From: Desulfocarbo indianensis | Lineage (GTDB): Bacteria; Desulfobacterota; Desulfarculia; Desulfarculales; Desulfarculaceae | DNA length: 64,000 bases | Direction: 5' to 3' | NCBI GenBank assembly: GCA_001184205.1 | Contig: LBMP01000001.1 | Coordinates: forward strand, 1,454,001 to 1,518,000 | In this document: piece after piece, positions 42,919 through 50,789 of the stretch | How the letters are laid out: each line of letters starts with the position of its first letter | Position numbering within the stretch: position 1 is the first letter of the stretch | Notes under the pieces: model-generated | Database searches by the model: none | What the model saw: only the letters and a program-made list of their open reading frames with translations | Told to the model about the DNA's origin: nothing | Made by a program: the position numbers and the translations under genes

Positions 42919-44073
42919 TCACACCCCGATCAGCTCGTACTCCCTGGAGCCCAGGCCGATTTCCTGGGCGTATTCCAGTTGAATGGACCAGTCCACGTTG
43001 GGATACAGATCGCGGAACTTGTCGGACCCCGGCGCGTGGGCGTGCTTGAGTTCGCTGCCGGCCATGCCGGCCGCCCGGTTCACCAGATCCACGCTGGCCT
43101 GGTCCACGGCCACCGGGTCGATGCCGCCCACCACGCCGATATCGGCCACGATGGGCGCGTCCTGGAAGGGATAACAGTCGCAGGCCGGGCTGACCTGGGT
43201 GATGAAATTGAAGAAGACGCTATGCTCCTCCTTGCCCGCCAGCACCCCCTTGGTATAGGCCGTCATGCGCCGCAGGAACTGGGGAATCTGGGCGTCCCAC
43301 TCGATGGAAATGGCGCTTTCCGGACAGACCAGGATGCAGTCGCCGCAGCCGATGCACTTCTCGGGGTCTTTTTCCGCGCGCAGGTCCGGCTTTTGGGATT
43401 TGGCCGGGGCGGGCGGATCGTCGCCGGCCCGCCGGGCCAGCTTGATGGCCCCCACCGGACAGCGCCGCAGGCACTCGCCGCAGGCCACGCATTTCTTGGG
43501 ATTGATGGAAGGCGACACGTTGCTGTGCATGAAAAGCTTGCCCCGGCGGCTGGCCGCGCCCATGCCCAGGTTTTTTATGGTCCCGCCGAAGCCGGAAAGC
43601 TCATGCCCCTTGAAATGGGCGATGCTCACCAGGGCGTGGGCCTCCACAATCTCGCTGCCGATATAGGCTTCCTCGCACTCGGGCAAATCCACCCGCACCG
43701 CGGCGCCGCTGTGGCCCAAAAGGCCGTCGCCGATGATGAGGGGCGCGCCCACCACGCTATAGGCGAAACCGTTTTCCACCGCCGTGGTGAGGTGGCCCAC
43801 CGAGTCGGAGCGGGTGCCCACGTACAGGGTGTTGCTGTCGGTGAGAAAGGGCTTGGCCCCGGCGGCCTTGACCGCGTCCACGAAGCGGCGCACCAGCACC
43901 GGCCGCACATAGGCGGTGTTGCCCTTTTCGCCGAAATGCAGCTTGATGGCGGTGAGCCCGCCCGGCTTCATGCGCCCGGCCAAATCGGCTTTTTGCATGA
44001 GGGTGTCCAGCTTGTCCAGAAAGGAGCGCTGGGGCGTGGAGCGCAGATCAGCGAAATATACCTTGCTTGCCAT
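42919..44073 (-). CDS. DUF362 protein with two 4Fe-4S clusters
   Basis: A 384-residue protein. The DUF362 domain (about 1-190) has GLTAIKLHFGEKGNTAYVRP and ALVSIAHFKGHELSGFGGTIKNLGMG. A ferredoxin segment has two motifs, CVACGECLRRCPVGAI and CIGCGDCILVCPESAI, joined by a charged Pro-rich linker. The C-terminal part continues DUF362 (DIGVVGGIDPVAVDQASVDLV). The family is common in anaerobes, often of unknown function in electron transfer or cofactor chemistry. ATG 44073 is chosen, with GGAGG nine bases upstream. Confidence 0.9.
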   Translation of the reverse strand: MASKVYFADLRSTPQRSFLDKLDTLMQKADLAGRMKPGGLTAIKLHFGEKGNTAYVRPVLVRRFVDAVKAAGAKPFLTDSNTLYVGTRSDSVGHLTTAVENGFAYSVVGAPLIIGDGLLGHSGAAVRVDLPECEEAYIGSEIVEAHALVSIAHFKGHELSGFGGTIKNLGMGAASRRGKLFMHSNVSPSINPKKCVACGECLRRCPVGAIKLARRAGDDPPAPAKSQKPDLRAEKDPEKCIGCGDCILVCPESAISIEWDAQIPQFLRRMTAYTKGVLAGKEEHSVFFNFITQVSPACDCYPFQDAPIVADIGVVGGIDPVAVDQASVDLVNRAAGMAGSELKHAHAPGSDKFRDLYPNVDWSIQLEYAQEIGLGSREYELIGV

Positions 44074-44217
44074 AGCGGCGGGCCTCCAGGGAAAAGAGAA
44101 TAGTTCGCGGTCTTTTTTTAAAAGGCTAGGGGAGCCGGGCCTGGGTGTCAAGGAAGGCCTCTGGGCGACCCGACAGGGAGGCGACGGCCAAAAGCGGGGC
44201 GCAGGCGGGCATAATAG

Positions 44218-44246
44218 TTGACAAAAATAAAATGGTATATTATATA
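44218..44246 (+). promoter_or_regulatory. AT-rich sigma-70 promoter of the fic gene
   Basis: TTGACA (44218-44223), a 17-base spacer and TATATA (44241-44246). Between it and the start codon GTGACA occurs twice, 25-30 bases apart, a possible regulator site. Confidence 0.75.
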
Positions 44247-44306
44247 ACTTACTGTATTAATAGCAATTAGGTGTGACAAATTTATGGACAATTACGGTGA
44301 CATATT

Positions 44307-45446
44307 ATGAACGACGAAGCCGTGCAAAAGGTCATGACCTACAAGTCGGGCAACTTTCTGTTCAGCCGGAAATACGACGCGGACAGCTTGCGCGACTCTT
44401 TGCTCGAAGCGCGGGTGCTGCAGGAGGCGGTGGCGGATTTGCCTATCCTGCCTTCCTTGGCCGCGAGGCTGGAAGAGGAGGTGGTTTCCAAGGCTGTTTT
44501 CGCCACCGCCGCCATCGAGGGCAATCCGCTCACGGAAGAAGAGGTGAGCCTGATCGAGGCCGATCCTGACCTCGTTAAGCAGCAAGGTAACGCCCAAAAG
44601 GAGATAGCCAATTTAAAAAGAACCTACGGCATATTAAAAGAAATAGAGTCCTCTGGCGAATATCTTGATATCAATGAGGAACTGGTCAAATCAATACATA
44701 AAACCGTCACCCAAAATATAGATCATGCCTATAACGAGCCAGGCGCTTTTCGCAATCACAAGGTGCAGGTCGGTGATAAAAACCATGGCGGAATCTATAC
44801 TCCTCCCAAAACCCTGGTTGATATCCAAAATCTCATGCGGCATTTTTGCGATTGGATCAACTCCGGGAAACTTCGAGAACAAAACACCATCATCAGGGCG
44901 GCGCTGGCTCATTATCATCTGGGCATCATCCATCCTTTTGCCGATGGCAACGGGAGAACCGCCAGGTTTCTGGAGGCTCTCATCTTGCACACGGGAGGAC
45001 TCAAGTACGTATCGGTCATGCTGGCCAATTATTATTACAAGCACGTGGATGATTATTATTGGGCGTTTTCCGGGTCCTTGAGAAACAAGGACGGTGACCT
45101 TACGCCGTTTCTGCAATGCGTTTTGGCGGGATACGTGGAGGCGCTGAGAGAGCTTAAAACAAAAATAGCTGATCTCGTTAGGAGATTTGTAATTCGAGAA
45201 TTTTTAATTTCTCGTAAGAATGAAAAAGCGATAACCATGAGGCAATATGATTTGCTGAGTTCGCTTTTAGACAACCCAATGGCCTTTTCCTTAAATGATT
45301 TGTTTGAGAAAGTTCCTTTCATGTTTCTGTACCGTGACGTGAGCGAGAGGACGGCCAGAAGAGATATCCAGCGCCTTCTGAAAGGCGGCTTTCTGGTGGA
45401 GGCGGGGAATAAAAAATACGCGCTGAACACGCGGATGCTGGGTTAG
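44307..45446 (+). CDS. Fic family protein with winged-helix C-terminus
   Basis: A 379-residue Fic/DOC protein, likely an AMP-transferase acting on a cellular protein. The catalytic loop HPFADGNGRTAR (His209) is complete. The N-terminal inhibitory helix reads TAAIEGN with Glu71, matching the class II self-inhibition motif. A Fic-N domain (about 10-100) precedes the Fic domain (about 125-260). The C-terminal 70 residues resemble a winged helix (SERTARRDIQRLLKGGFLVE). Its base composition is visibly more AT-rich than neighbours, suggesting recent transfer. It is monocistronic, with a bidirectional terminator downstream. No partner antitoxin gene is adjacent. Confidence 0.92.
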   Translation: MNDEAVQKVMTYKSGNFLFSRKYDADSLRDSLLEARVLQEAVADLPILPSLAARLEEEVVSKAVFATAAIEGNPLTEEEVSLIEADPDLVKQQGNAQKEIANLKRTYGILKEIESSGEYLDINEELVKSIHKTVTQNIDHAYNEPGAFRNHKVQVGDKNHGGIYTPPKTLVDIQNLMRHFCDWINSGKLREQNTIIRAALAHYHLGIIHPFADGNGRTARFLEALILHTGGLKYVSVMLANYYYKHVDDYYWAFSGSLRNKDGDLTPFLQCVLAGYVEALRELKTKIADLVRRFVIREFLISRKNEKAITMRQYDLLSSLLDNPMAFSLNDLFEKVPFMFLYRDVSERTARRDIQRLLKGGFLVEAGNKKYALNTRMLG

Positions 45447-45467
45447 GCGCGCTTCTGATCAAACAAA

Positions 45468-45499
45468 CGCGGGGAGCCCGTCGATAGGGGCTCCCCGCG
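45468..45499. terminator. Bidirectional terminator between fic and the membrane-protein gene
   Basis: CGCGGGGAGCCC/GGGGCTCCCCGCG, a stem of about 11 bp. TTTT follows after a few bases on the plus strand and T-rich sequence on the minus strand. Confidence 0.75.
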
Positions 45500-45523
45500 C
45501 GGTTTTAGTGAAGCTGGGTTCGA

Positions 45524-45997
45524 TCAGGCGGCGGCTGGTCCCAGCGCCCGCTTTTTGGCCCGCGATCGGGCGATGAGGGCGAAAAGCCCGGTGAACATGA
45601 AGGCCATGGCCGAGCCCAGGTGCACGAAATCCAGCACCATGAGCAAAAACGGGTCCAGGAACACGCCGGCGTTGCGCGCCACCTTGAACACGCCGCTTAT
45701 GAAAAGGAGGGTTAAAAGCGTCCAGCCCCAGGCGCTGCGCGGACCCCAGGACCAGGCCTGATCCACCACCCGGCTGGAGAGACTGAGCCGCCAGGCCAAA
45801 AGGCCCAAGAGCAGGGCGGCGGATAAATAATGCAGGTCGCTGTTGATGAAGAAATCCTGGCTCCAAGCCATGAGGGGCAGATCGGCCACGTAATAGCGCT
45901 TCATGATGGGCATCTGCCCCATGCCGCTGAAAACGGCCACGCCCGCGGCCAGGAAATACAGCCATCGCGAATAGCGGTTGTTGGCGGAACCGTTCAT
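45524..45997 (-). CDS. Four-helix membrane protein, possible heme-b or quinone-linked anchor
   Basis: A 157-residue protein with four predicted helices. Conserved-looking histidines occur in helices two and four (NSDLHYLSAALLLGLL and LDFVHLGSAMAFMFTG), which could ligate a heme b. It immediately follows the Tat-type Fe-S protein gene (45998-47149), with no gap. Small two-His membrane subunits usually pass electrons between a periplasmic Fe-S subunit and the quinone pool. No family name is certain. Confidence 0.78.
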   Translation of the reverse strand: MNGSANNRYSRWLYFLAAGVAVFSGMGQMPIMKRYYVADLPLMAWSQDFFINSDLHYLSAALLLGLLAWRLSLSSRVVDQAWSWGPRSAWGWTLLTLLFISGVFKVARNAGVFLDPFLLMVLDFVHLGSAMAFMFTGLFALIARSRAKKRALGPAAA

Positions 45998-47149
45998 TTA
46001 AGCGCCTCCTTTTTCGCCGCGCCGCTCCGGCGGGGCGTCCTGGCCGGCGGGCGGCGCGCCGCGCTTTTTGCCGAACAGCTTGGTGAAGCCGGCGGCCAGC
46101 CCGGCCAAGGGGGCCAGCACCAGGGCCAGGGTGAGGTTCTCGGCGTTTTCCATGGAATTGGCCACGGGATGCATGTGCATGAGCCCGCTGGCGCCGGTCC
46201 TTAGGCCCTTGCCGCCCTTGGTGACGCCGGCGCCCTTGCCCTGGCCGCCGCCCGCGCCCTGTGCCGCGCCCTTGCCGGGGCCGCGCCTTTGGGCGTGGTC
46301 TGCCTCAATGGCGGCGGCTATTTCCCGGAAGGGGATATGGGAGACGTAGATAGTGTTGGTGCCGCCGTTTTCGGTCAACCCGTAAACATAATCCCGCCAA
46401 GCGTCCGGGCCGCTTCCGTCGGCCACGGCTTTTTCCTTGGCCAGGGAGGTGGCCTTTTCGATCTGGGCCTGGCGGGGGCCGATGCTCTGCAATTGCTGGG
46501 GGCAAACCTCCAGGCAGCGGGGCAGCTTGCCCTCCTTGACCAGGGGCAGACAGCGGTGGCATTTGAACATGACGCCGTTGCCCGCGTATTCGGGGAGGAT
46601 ATCCAGATAAATGCCCACCCCGCTCTGGCGTTGCGGCACGGACCAGGGACAGACCTGCTTGCATTTGGCCCCGCCCAGACAGACCTCGGGATCGATGTGC
46701 ACCACTCCGTTCTCCTCCACCCGGCCCGCGCCAAAGGGACACAGGTTGGTGCAGGGCGGATTCATGCAGTGCATGCAGCGCCGGGGCAGGTGCACCTCGG
46801 CCTCCTGGCCCTTGTGCGGCACGCTCAAGTGCTCCAAATATAGGAAATTATAGGGAGTAAGCCGATCCTGCACGTCCTTTTTCTTGGACCAGTCCTGAAT
46901 GGGCACCCGTTGGGGAAAGGGCTGGGGCATGGGCGTTACCGGGTCGGGCACCGTGGCCTGCCAGGTTTCGCGGCAAGCCTCCACGCAGGCCTCGCAGCCG
47001 ATGCACTGGCTGATGTCCAGCACGGTGCACAGCTCCTGGCCGCTGGCCGCGCCCACCGCCTGGGGCAAGACCACCTTGCTGGCGGCCAAGCCGGCGGCGG
47101 TGGCCGCTCCTCCCAAGAGGAAATTTCGCCGTGAAAAAACTTTATCCAT
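45998..47149 (-). CDS. Tat-signal 4Fe-4S dicluster-type protein (NrfC/DmsB-like) with C-terminal anchor
   Basis: A 383-residue protein. The twin-Arg signal FSRRNFLLGGAATAAGLAAS suggests export. Four cysteine groups fit up to four [4Fe-4S] clusters: CIGCEACVEACRE, CMHCMNPPCTNLCPF, CLGGAKCKQVCPW and CHRCLP...CLEVCPQ. The last 90 residues have a Gly-rich linker and one helix (LTLALVLAPLAGLAAGF). ATG 47149 has AAGGAG eight bases upstream. It has a sigma-54 promoter of its own and is directly followed by a membrane partner. No molybdopterin or cytochrome catalytic subunit is present, so the electron acceptor is unknown. Confidence 0.9.
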   Translation of the reverse strand: MDKVFSRRNFLLGGAATAAGLAASKVVLPQAVGAASGQELCTVLDISQCIGCEACVEACRETWQATVPDPVTPMPQPFPQRVPIQDWSKKKDVQDRLTPYNFLYLEHLSVPHKGQEAEVHLPRRCMHCMNPPCTNLCPFGAGRVEENGVVHIDPEVCLGGAKCKQVCPWSVPQRQSGVGIYLDILPEYAGNGVMFKCHRCLPLVKEGKLPRCLEVCPQQLQSIGPRQAQIEKATSLAKEKAVADGSGPDAWRDYVYGLTENGGTNTIYVSHIPFREIAAAIEADHAQRRGPGKGAAQGAGGGQGKGAGVTKGGKGLRTGASGLMHMHPVANSMENAENLTLALVLAPLAGLAAGFTKLFGKKRGAPPAGQDAPPERRGEKGGA

Positions 47150-47204
47150 GGTGTGGGCTCCTTGGGTTTGCTTGGGTTCCAGAGCCAAGTCGCCAGATTA
47201 ACGA

Positions 47205-47220
47205 AGCAATATGCGTGCCG
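47205..47220 (-). promoter_or_regulatory. Sigma-54 promoter of the Fe-S/membrane-protein pair
   Basis: On the minus strand CGGCAC-GCATA-TTGCT matches TGGCAC-N5-TTGCW at all but the first base. Transcription start is predicted near 47194, 45 bases before the ATG at 47149. Confidence 0.8.
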
Positions 47221-47296
47221 AAAGGCCGGGGGCAGGTCGCGGGCGAAAAGTTCAACCGTGTAAGTGCTTTATGCGGGCCGGCCGCGGGGCGGGGTG

Positions 47297-47313
47297 GTTA
47301 ACGCCAGGTTAAC
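47297..47313. promoter_or_regulatory. Paired GTTAAC sites (candidate enhancer for the sigma-54 regulator)
   Basis: GTTAAC at 47297-47302 and 47308-47313, spaced 11 bases start to start, with a related GTTAAT at 47328. They lie about 80-100 bases upstream of the sigma-54 promoter on the minus strand, the typical enhancer distance. Confidence 0.65.
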
Positions 47314-47328
47314 GCGCCCCCAAAGGCG

Positions 47329-48750
47329 TTAATCCTCCATGCCCAGCTTTTTCATGCGCTTCCATAGGGTGACCCGGCTGATTCCCAAAAGCTCGGCGGC
47401 CTGGGCCTTCATGCCCTTGGCCCGGGCCAGGGCCTCTTCTATCTCCCGCCGCATGTCCGCCTCCCGGTCCTGGCCGCCGCCTTGGGGGCGGGGGCGCAGC
47501 GGCTCGCCGCCGTCGGGCGGGGAGCCATAGGCCTGGCCGCGGGCATGCAGGCTGGGCGGCAGATGGGCGGGCAGGATGCTGCCCTCGCGGCAGGTGACAA
47601 AGGCGTACTCCACCGCGTTGATAAGCTCGCGCACGTTGCCCGGCCAGGCGTGGGCCATGAGCAGGTCCAGGGCCTCCTGGGAAAAGCCGCTGATGGGCCG
47701 GCCCGAGCGCAGGGAGACCCTCTCCACGAAGGTCTGGGCCAAAAGGGGAATATCTTCGATGCGTTCCCTTAAGGGGGGCAGTTGGATGGGGATCACGTTG
47801 ATGCGGTAATACAAATCCTCGCGGAAGCGGCGCTTGGCCACCAATTGGGCCAGGTCCTGGTTGGTGGCGCTTATCACCCGCACGTCCACCTTGATGGGCT
47901 GGTGGGAGCCCACCCGCTCGATCTCGCCCTCTTGCAATACCCGCAAGAGCTTGACCTGCACCGAGGCCGGCATGTCGCCGATCTCGTCCAGGAAGATGCT
48001 GCCGCCCGAGGCCGCCTCGAAGCGGCCCTTGCGCTGGCGCTCGGCCCCGGTGAAGGCGCCCTTTTCATGGCCGAACAGCTCGCTTTCCAAAAGGGCCTCG
48101 TTCAGGGCCGCGCAGTTCACCCGGATGAAAGGGCCTTCCCGGCGCGGGGAGCGGCGGTGGATGGCGCTGGCGGCCAGTTCCTTGCCGGTGCCGCTTTCGC
48201 CTAGGATGACCACCGGCGCTTCCGAGGCGGCGGCGGCTTCCAGCAGTTGGTAAACCCGCTGCATGGGCTTGGATTCGCCCAAGAGCCCCTCGAAGCCGTA
48301 GGCCCGCTTGAGCTCCCGGCGCAGCCCGATGATCTGGCGTTCCTGCTCCACCACCTTGGTGATGTCGGTGATGGTCTCCACCCCGCCGATGACCTGGCCA
48401 TGGGCGTCGTGCAGCACGGTGGCGCTTTTGAGGAGATGAATCTGCCGGCCGTCCTTGTGGCGCACGGTGCAACGCTTTTCCGCCACGCGGCCTTTTTCGA
48501 AGAGCCCGCAGGCCATGCGGCCCTGGCTGTCCTGGCAGGCCATGCAGGTCTCGGACTCGAACACCGCGCAGGGACGGCCCAGCACGTCCTCCCGGTCATA
48601 GCCGGTGATGCGCTCGGCCGCGGGATTGATGAAGACCACCACTCCCTGGGTGTCCACGATGAACAGGCCCTCGGCCATGGTGTTGACCACGGACTGCCAA
48701 TAAAGATGACATTCATCGCTGTCCAGGCCGCTGATGGCTTCCAGATTCAC
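47329..48750 (-). CDS. PAS-domain sigma-54-dependent activator
   Basis: A 473-residue regulator. The PAS domain (about 15-130) contains a Cys-rich insert (C61, C69, C72, C81, C94: [19 protein letters not shown]), suggesting redox or metal sensing. The AAA+ domain (about 160-395) has Walker [15 protein letters not shown] and [13 protein letters not shown]. The C-terminal Fis-type HTH is [22 protein letters not shown]. No receiver domain exists, so it is not a phosphorelay regulator. The start is GTG 48750 with GGGGAGA upstream. GTTAAC sites flank both its neighbours. Confidence 0.95.
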   Translation of the reverse strand: MNLEAISGLDSDECHLYWQSVVNTMAEGLFIVDTQGVVVFINPAAERITGYDREDVLGRPCAVFESETCMACQDSQGRMACGLFEKGRVAEKRCTVRHKDGRQIHLLKSATVLHDAHGQVIGGVETITDITKVVEQERQIIGLRRELKRAYGFEGLLGESKPMQRVYQLLEAAAASEAPVVILGESGTGKELAASAIHRRSPRREGPFIRVNCAALNEALLESELFGHEKGAFTGAERQRKGRFEAASGGSIFLDEIGDMPASVQVKLLRVLQEGEIERVGSHQPIKVDVRVISATNQDLAQLVAKRRFREDLYYRINVIPIQLPPLRERIEDIPLLAQTFVERVSLRSGRPISGFSQEALDLLMAHAWPGNVRELINAVEYAFVTCREGSILPAHLPPSLHARGQAYGSPPDGGEPLRPRPQGGGQDREADMRREIEEALARAKGMKAQAAELLGISRVTLWKRMKKLGMED

Positions 48751-48890
48751 TGACCGGTCTCCCCTACCTAAACGCTGAAGCGCCCAACCAAGGCCCTGGC
48801 GGGCCCAGGGGTGGCGGCAAGTTTCGGCCTTTTCGCGCCCATTCGCCTCACCGGCGATGGTGCAGCCCGCCGCCTTGCCGGACGACGCCC

Positions 48891-48910
48891 GTTAACAAGT
48901 TAACGTTAAC
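48891..48910. promoter_or_regulatory. Triple GTTAAC site in the divergent region
   Basis: GTTAACAAGTTAACGTTAAC includes a perfect 12-bp palindrome (GTTAACGTTAAC, 48899-48910) and a third copy of the hexamer. It lies 140 bases upstream of the PAS regulator and 110 bases upstream of the TusA-like gene. Confidence 0.65.
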
Positions 48911-48981
48911 ATGACCTGAACCTGGGCGGCAAGCTTTTGCCAACTATTTATAATCAGGCGCAAAACACTATGAGGCCGCTT

Positions 48982-48997
48982 GGGTATGCATCTTGCT
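48982..48997 (+). promoter_or_regulatory. Possible sigma-54 promoter of the TusA-like gene
   Basis: GGGTAT-N5-TTGCT keeps the GG-N10-GC spacing and a perfect -12 box, but the -24 element (GGTAT) is weaker. The predicted start is near 49008, only 15 bases before the ATG, so the ribosome site GGAG would be close to the 5' end. Confidence 0.45.
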
Positions 48998-49022
48998 CTC
49001 CTGGGCGTAAGGAGCGGCCCCA

Positions 49023-49295
49023 ATGCAAGACGCCATTAACCAAAGCCTGGACCTTCGCGGCAGCGACTCGCCCCTGGTGGTGCTGAAGGCGCTCTCGGCC
49101 TTGCGCGAGCTTAACTCGCGGCAATGGCTGGAGGTGAAGCTAAGCTCGGCGGCCAGGGCCCGGGATTTGGAGCGCATCGCCCAGGCCATGGGCGGCCAGT
49201 CCGTCATGGCCAAGGCCTCCGCCGGTTTCTTCCGCCTGCTCCTTTGCCGGGCGCTCTCCTCTCCCCAGCCGCCCCAAGCGGATCACAGTCTCTAA
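49023..49295 (+). CDS. TusA-like protein lacking the catalytic cysteine
   Basis: A 90-residue protein with the TusA/SirA-like fold pattern: SLDLRGSDSPLVVLKALSALREL, QWLEVKLSSAARARDLERIAQAMGG. In TusA the active-site Cys precedes Pro in CPxP; here the position is Ser16-Pro17. It therefore cannot use persulfide transfer in the usual way and may act as a sulfur-carrier scaffold or regulator. GGAG lies about 8 bases upstream. It is divergent from the PAS sigma-54 gene across a GTTAAC-rich region. A weak terminator follows. Confidence 0.72.
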   Translation: MQDAINQSLDLRGSDSPLVVLKALSALRELNSRQWLEVKLSSAARARDLERIAQAMGGQSVMAKASAGFFRLLLCRALSSPQPPQADHSL

Positions 49296-49324
49296 TGCCG
49301 CGACATTCTGGTTAAATCACGCCG

Positions 49325-49348
49325 CGGGCCTTCCCAGGGCCCGTTTTT
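49325..49348 (+). terminator. Terminator after the TusA-like gene
   Basis: CGGGCC/GGCCCG 6-bp stem followed by TTTTT, 30 bases past the stop. Confidence 0.7.
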
Positions 49349-49387
49349 GTGATATTGTGACCGGAGGATTATTTATTGTGACTGAGT

Positions 49388-49397
49388 TGCAATTGCA
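49388..49397 (+). promoter_or_regulatory. TGCAATTGCA palindrome upstream of the Feo operon
   Basis: A perfect 10-bp palindrome, TGCAATTGCA, within an AT-rich stretch 49 bases upstream of the first operon gene. It may be the operator for the Fur-FeoA protein. It differs from the classic GATAATGATAATC Fur box. Confidence 0.5.
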
Positions 49398-49445
49398 TTA
49401 GGCCCGGCATATAGTTAGGCCGAACACAACAGGAGGCATGAAGCC

Positions 49446-50135
49446 TTGGCAAACGCCCTGCACGACGAGGAAAGACGCCAGTTCGAGCGCCTGCTTTCCC
49501 AGCAACGTTTCGACCGGATTGGGGACCGCATGGCCGTGCTGGAGACTTTCCTGACCTCCGAGGAGCACCACACCGCCGAGGGCTGGCACAGGCTCATCAA
49601 GGAGGGGGGCAAGGACCTGGGCGCCCCCTTTGTGGAGCAGACCCTGGAACTCCTGGTCAAGTTCGGCCTGGCCATGCGCCGGGAGTTCGAGGGTGGGCCT
49701 CCGCGTTATGAGCACCGCCACCTGGGCGAGCACCACGACCATTTGATCTGTACGGCCTGCGGCTCCATCACCGAGTTCCACGACCCGGAACTGGAGGCCA
49801 TGAAATCCAAGGCGGCCAACCAGCACGGCTTCCACGCCTTGCGCCACAAGCTGCAGATTTACGGGCTCTGTGAAAAATGCCGTAAATCCCGCCAGCCCAG
49901 CATGCCCCTGCTCCTGGCCGCGCCCGGCGAGCGCCTGCGCATCGAAAGATTAATGGGCGGCCAGGAAGCCAAGCGCCAACTGGAGGAACTGGGCCTCAAC
50001 CTGGGCGCCGAGGTGGAGGTGATCTCCGCCAACGGCGGCCCCATGGTGCTGGCGGTGAAGGGCACCCGCCTGGCCCTGGGCCGGGGCGTGGCCCAAAAGG
50101 TCATGGTCACCCAGATTCCCCCGCAGCCCAAATAG
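49446..50135 (+). CDS. Fur-FeoA fusion protein
   Basis: A 229-residue protein joining a Fur-family regulator (about 1-150) to an FeoA/SH3-like domain (about 150-229). Fur elements are the winged helix (HHTAEGWHRLIKEGG, VEQTLELLVKFGLA), the metal site HHDHLICTACGSITEF and a second CxxC in YGLCEKCRK. The FeoA part reads RIERLMGGQEAKRQLEELGLNLG and VAVKGTRLALGRGVAQKVMV. It begins at TTG 49446, nine bases after AGGAGG. It likely represses or senses iron for the operon and may contact FeoB. Fusion of regulator and FeoA is uncommon. Confidence 0.93.
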   Translation: MANALHDEERRQFERLLSQQRFDRIGDRMAVLETFLTSEEHHTAEGWHRLIKEGGKDLGAPFVEQTLELLVKFGLAMRREFEGGPPRYEHRHLGEHHDHLICTACGSITEFHDPELEAMKSKAANQHGFHALRHKLQIYGLCEKCRKSRQPSMPLLLAAPGERLRIERLMGGQEAKRQLEELGLNLGAEVEVISANGGPMVLAVKGTRLALGRGVAQKVMVTQIPPQPK

Positions 50136-50213
50136 CGCCGTAGGCCCGGCCCACCCGGGACGAGCCGCCTCCAAGGCTTCCGCGAACCTGGCCCCTAACG
50201 ACAAGGCTGGCAC

Positions 50214-50462
50214 ATGACGATCATATCTCTGCGAAACCTCCTGCCCGGCCAAATGGCCAAGGTGACCAAGGTGGGAGCCAGGGGCGAACTGGGCCGGCGC
50301 ATGCGCGACATGGGCCTGGTGCCCGGCACCCCCCTGCGGGTCATCGGGCGGGCCCCCCTGAAAGACCCCGTGGAGATCAAGCTCAGAGGCTACAACCTCA
50401 CCCTGCGCAACAACGAGGCGGATCACATCATGGTGGAGGTGGAAGAGGACGCCGGCCAATAG
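50214..50462 (+). CDS. feoA: FeoA, ferrous iron transport protein A
   Basis: An 82-residue cytoplasmic SH3-like protein, standard FeoA length. Motifs are LLPGQMAKVTKVGARGELGRRMRDMGLVPG and DPVEIKLRGYNLTLRNNEADHIMV. It is required for FeoB function in characterised systems. It sits between the Fur-FeoA fusion and feoB, so this operon carries two FeoA domains. Confidence 0.95.
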   Translation: MTIISLRNLLPGQMAKVTKVGARGELGRRMRDMGLVPGTPLRVIGRAPLKDPVEIKLRGYNLTLRNNEADHIMVEVEEDAGQ

Positions 50463-50789
50463 GCGGGGCGGGCGGGCCAGGGGCGAGGCGTTCCACAAGC
50501 GGTCCCATCATCTGCCGGATGCGCGATCAGACACCAGTTTCCGGGGCCTTGCGCCCGCGGGCGGGCGCTGAAGCGGCCCGGCTTGGCGGCCGCGCTGAAT
50601 CGCAAAAAAGAGGAACCGGGCTTCAGCCCGCCGCTTCATCCGCGTTTCGCGCCGCGGGAAAGGAAAGCGGCCCCGGGCCGCTCCGGCTTCGCGCCAACCG
50701 GACTGGTTGATCTCGGGTATAATAATCTGCTTAAATTTGGCCTGAGCGACTTAAACTTCATCTCCAAGCCACCTGGAAATCAAACCGAC

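Noticed and set aside
48905..48996. Second sigma-54-like sequence TTGGCAAAAGCTTGCC on the minus strand before the PAS regulator gene
   Set aside because: GG to GC spacing is 9 instead of the required 10 bases.
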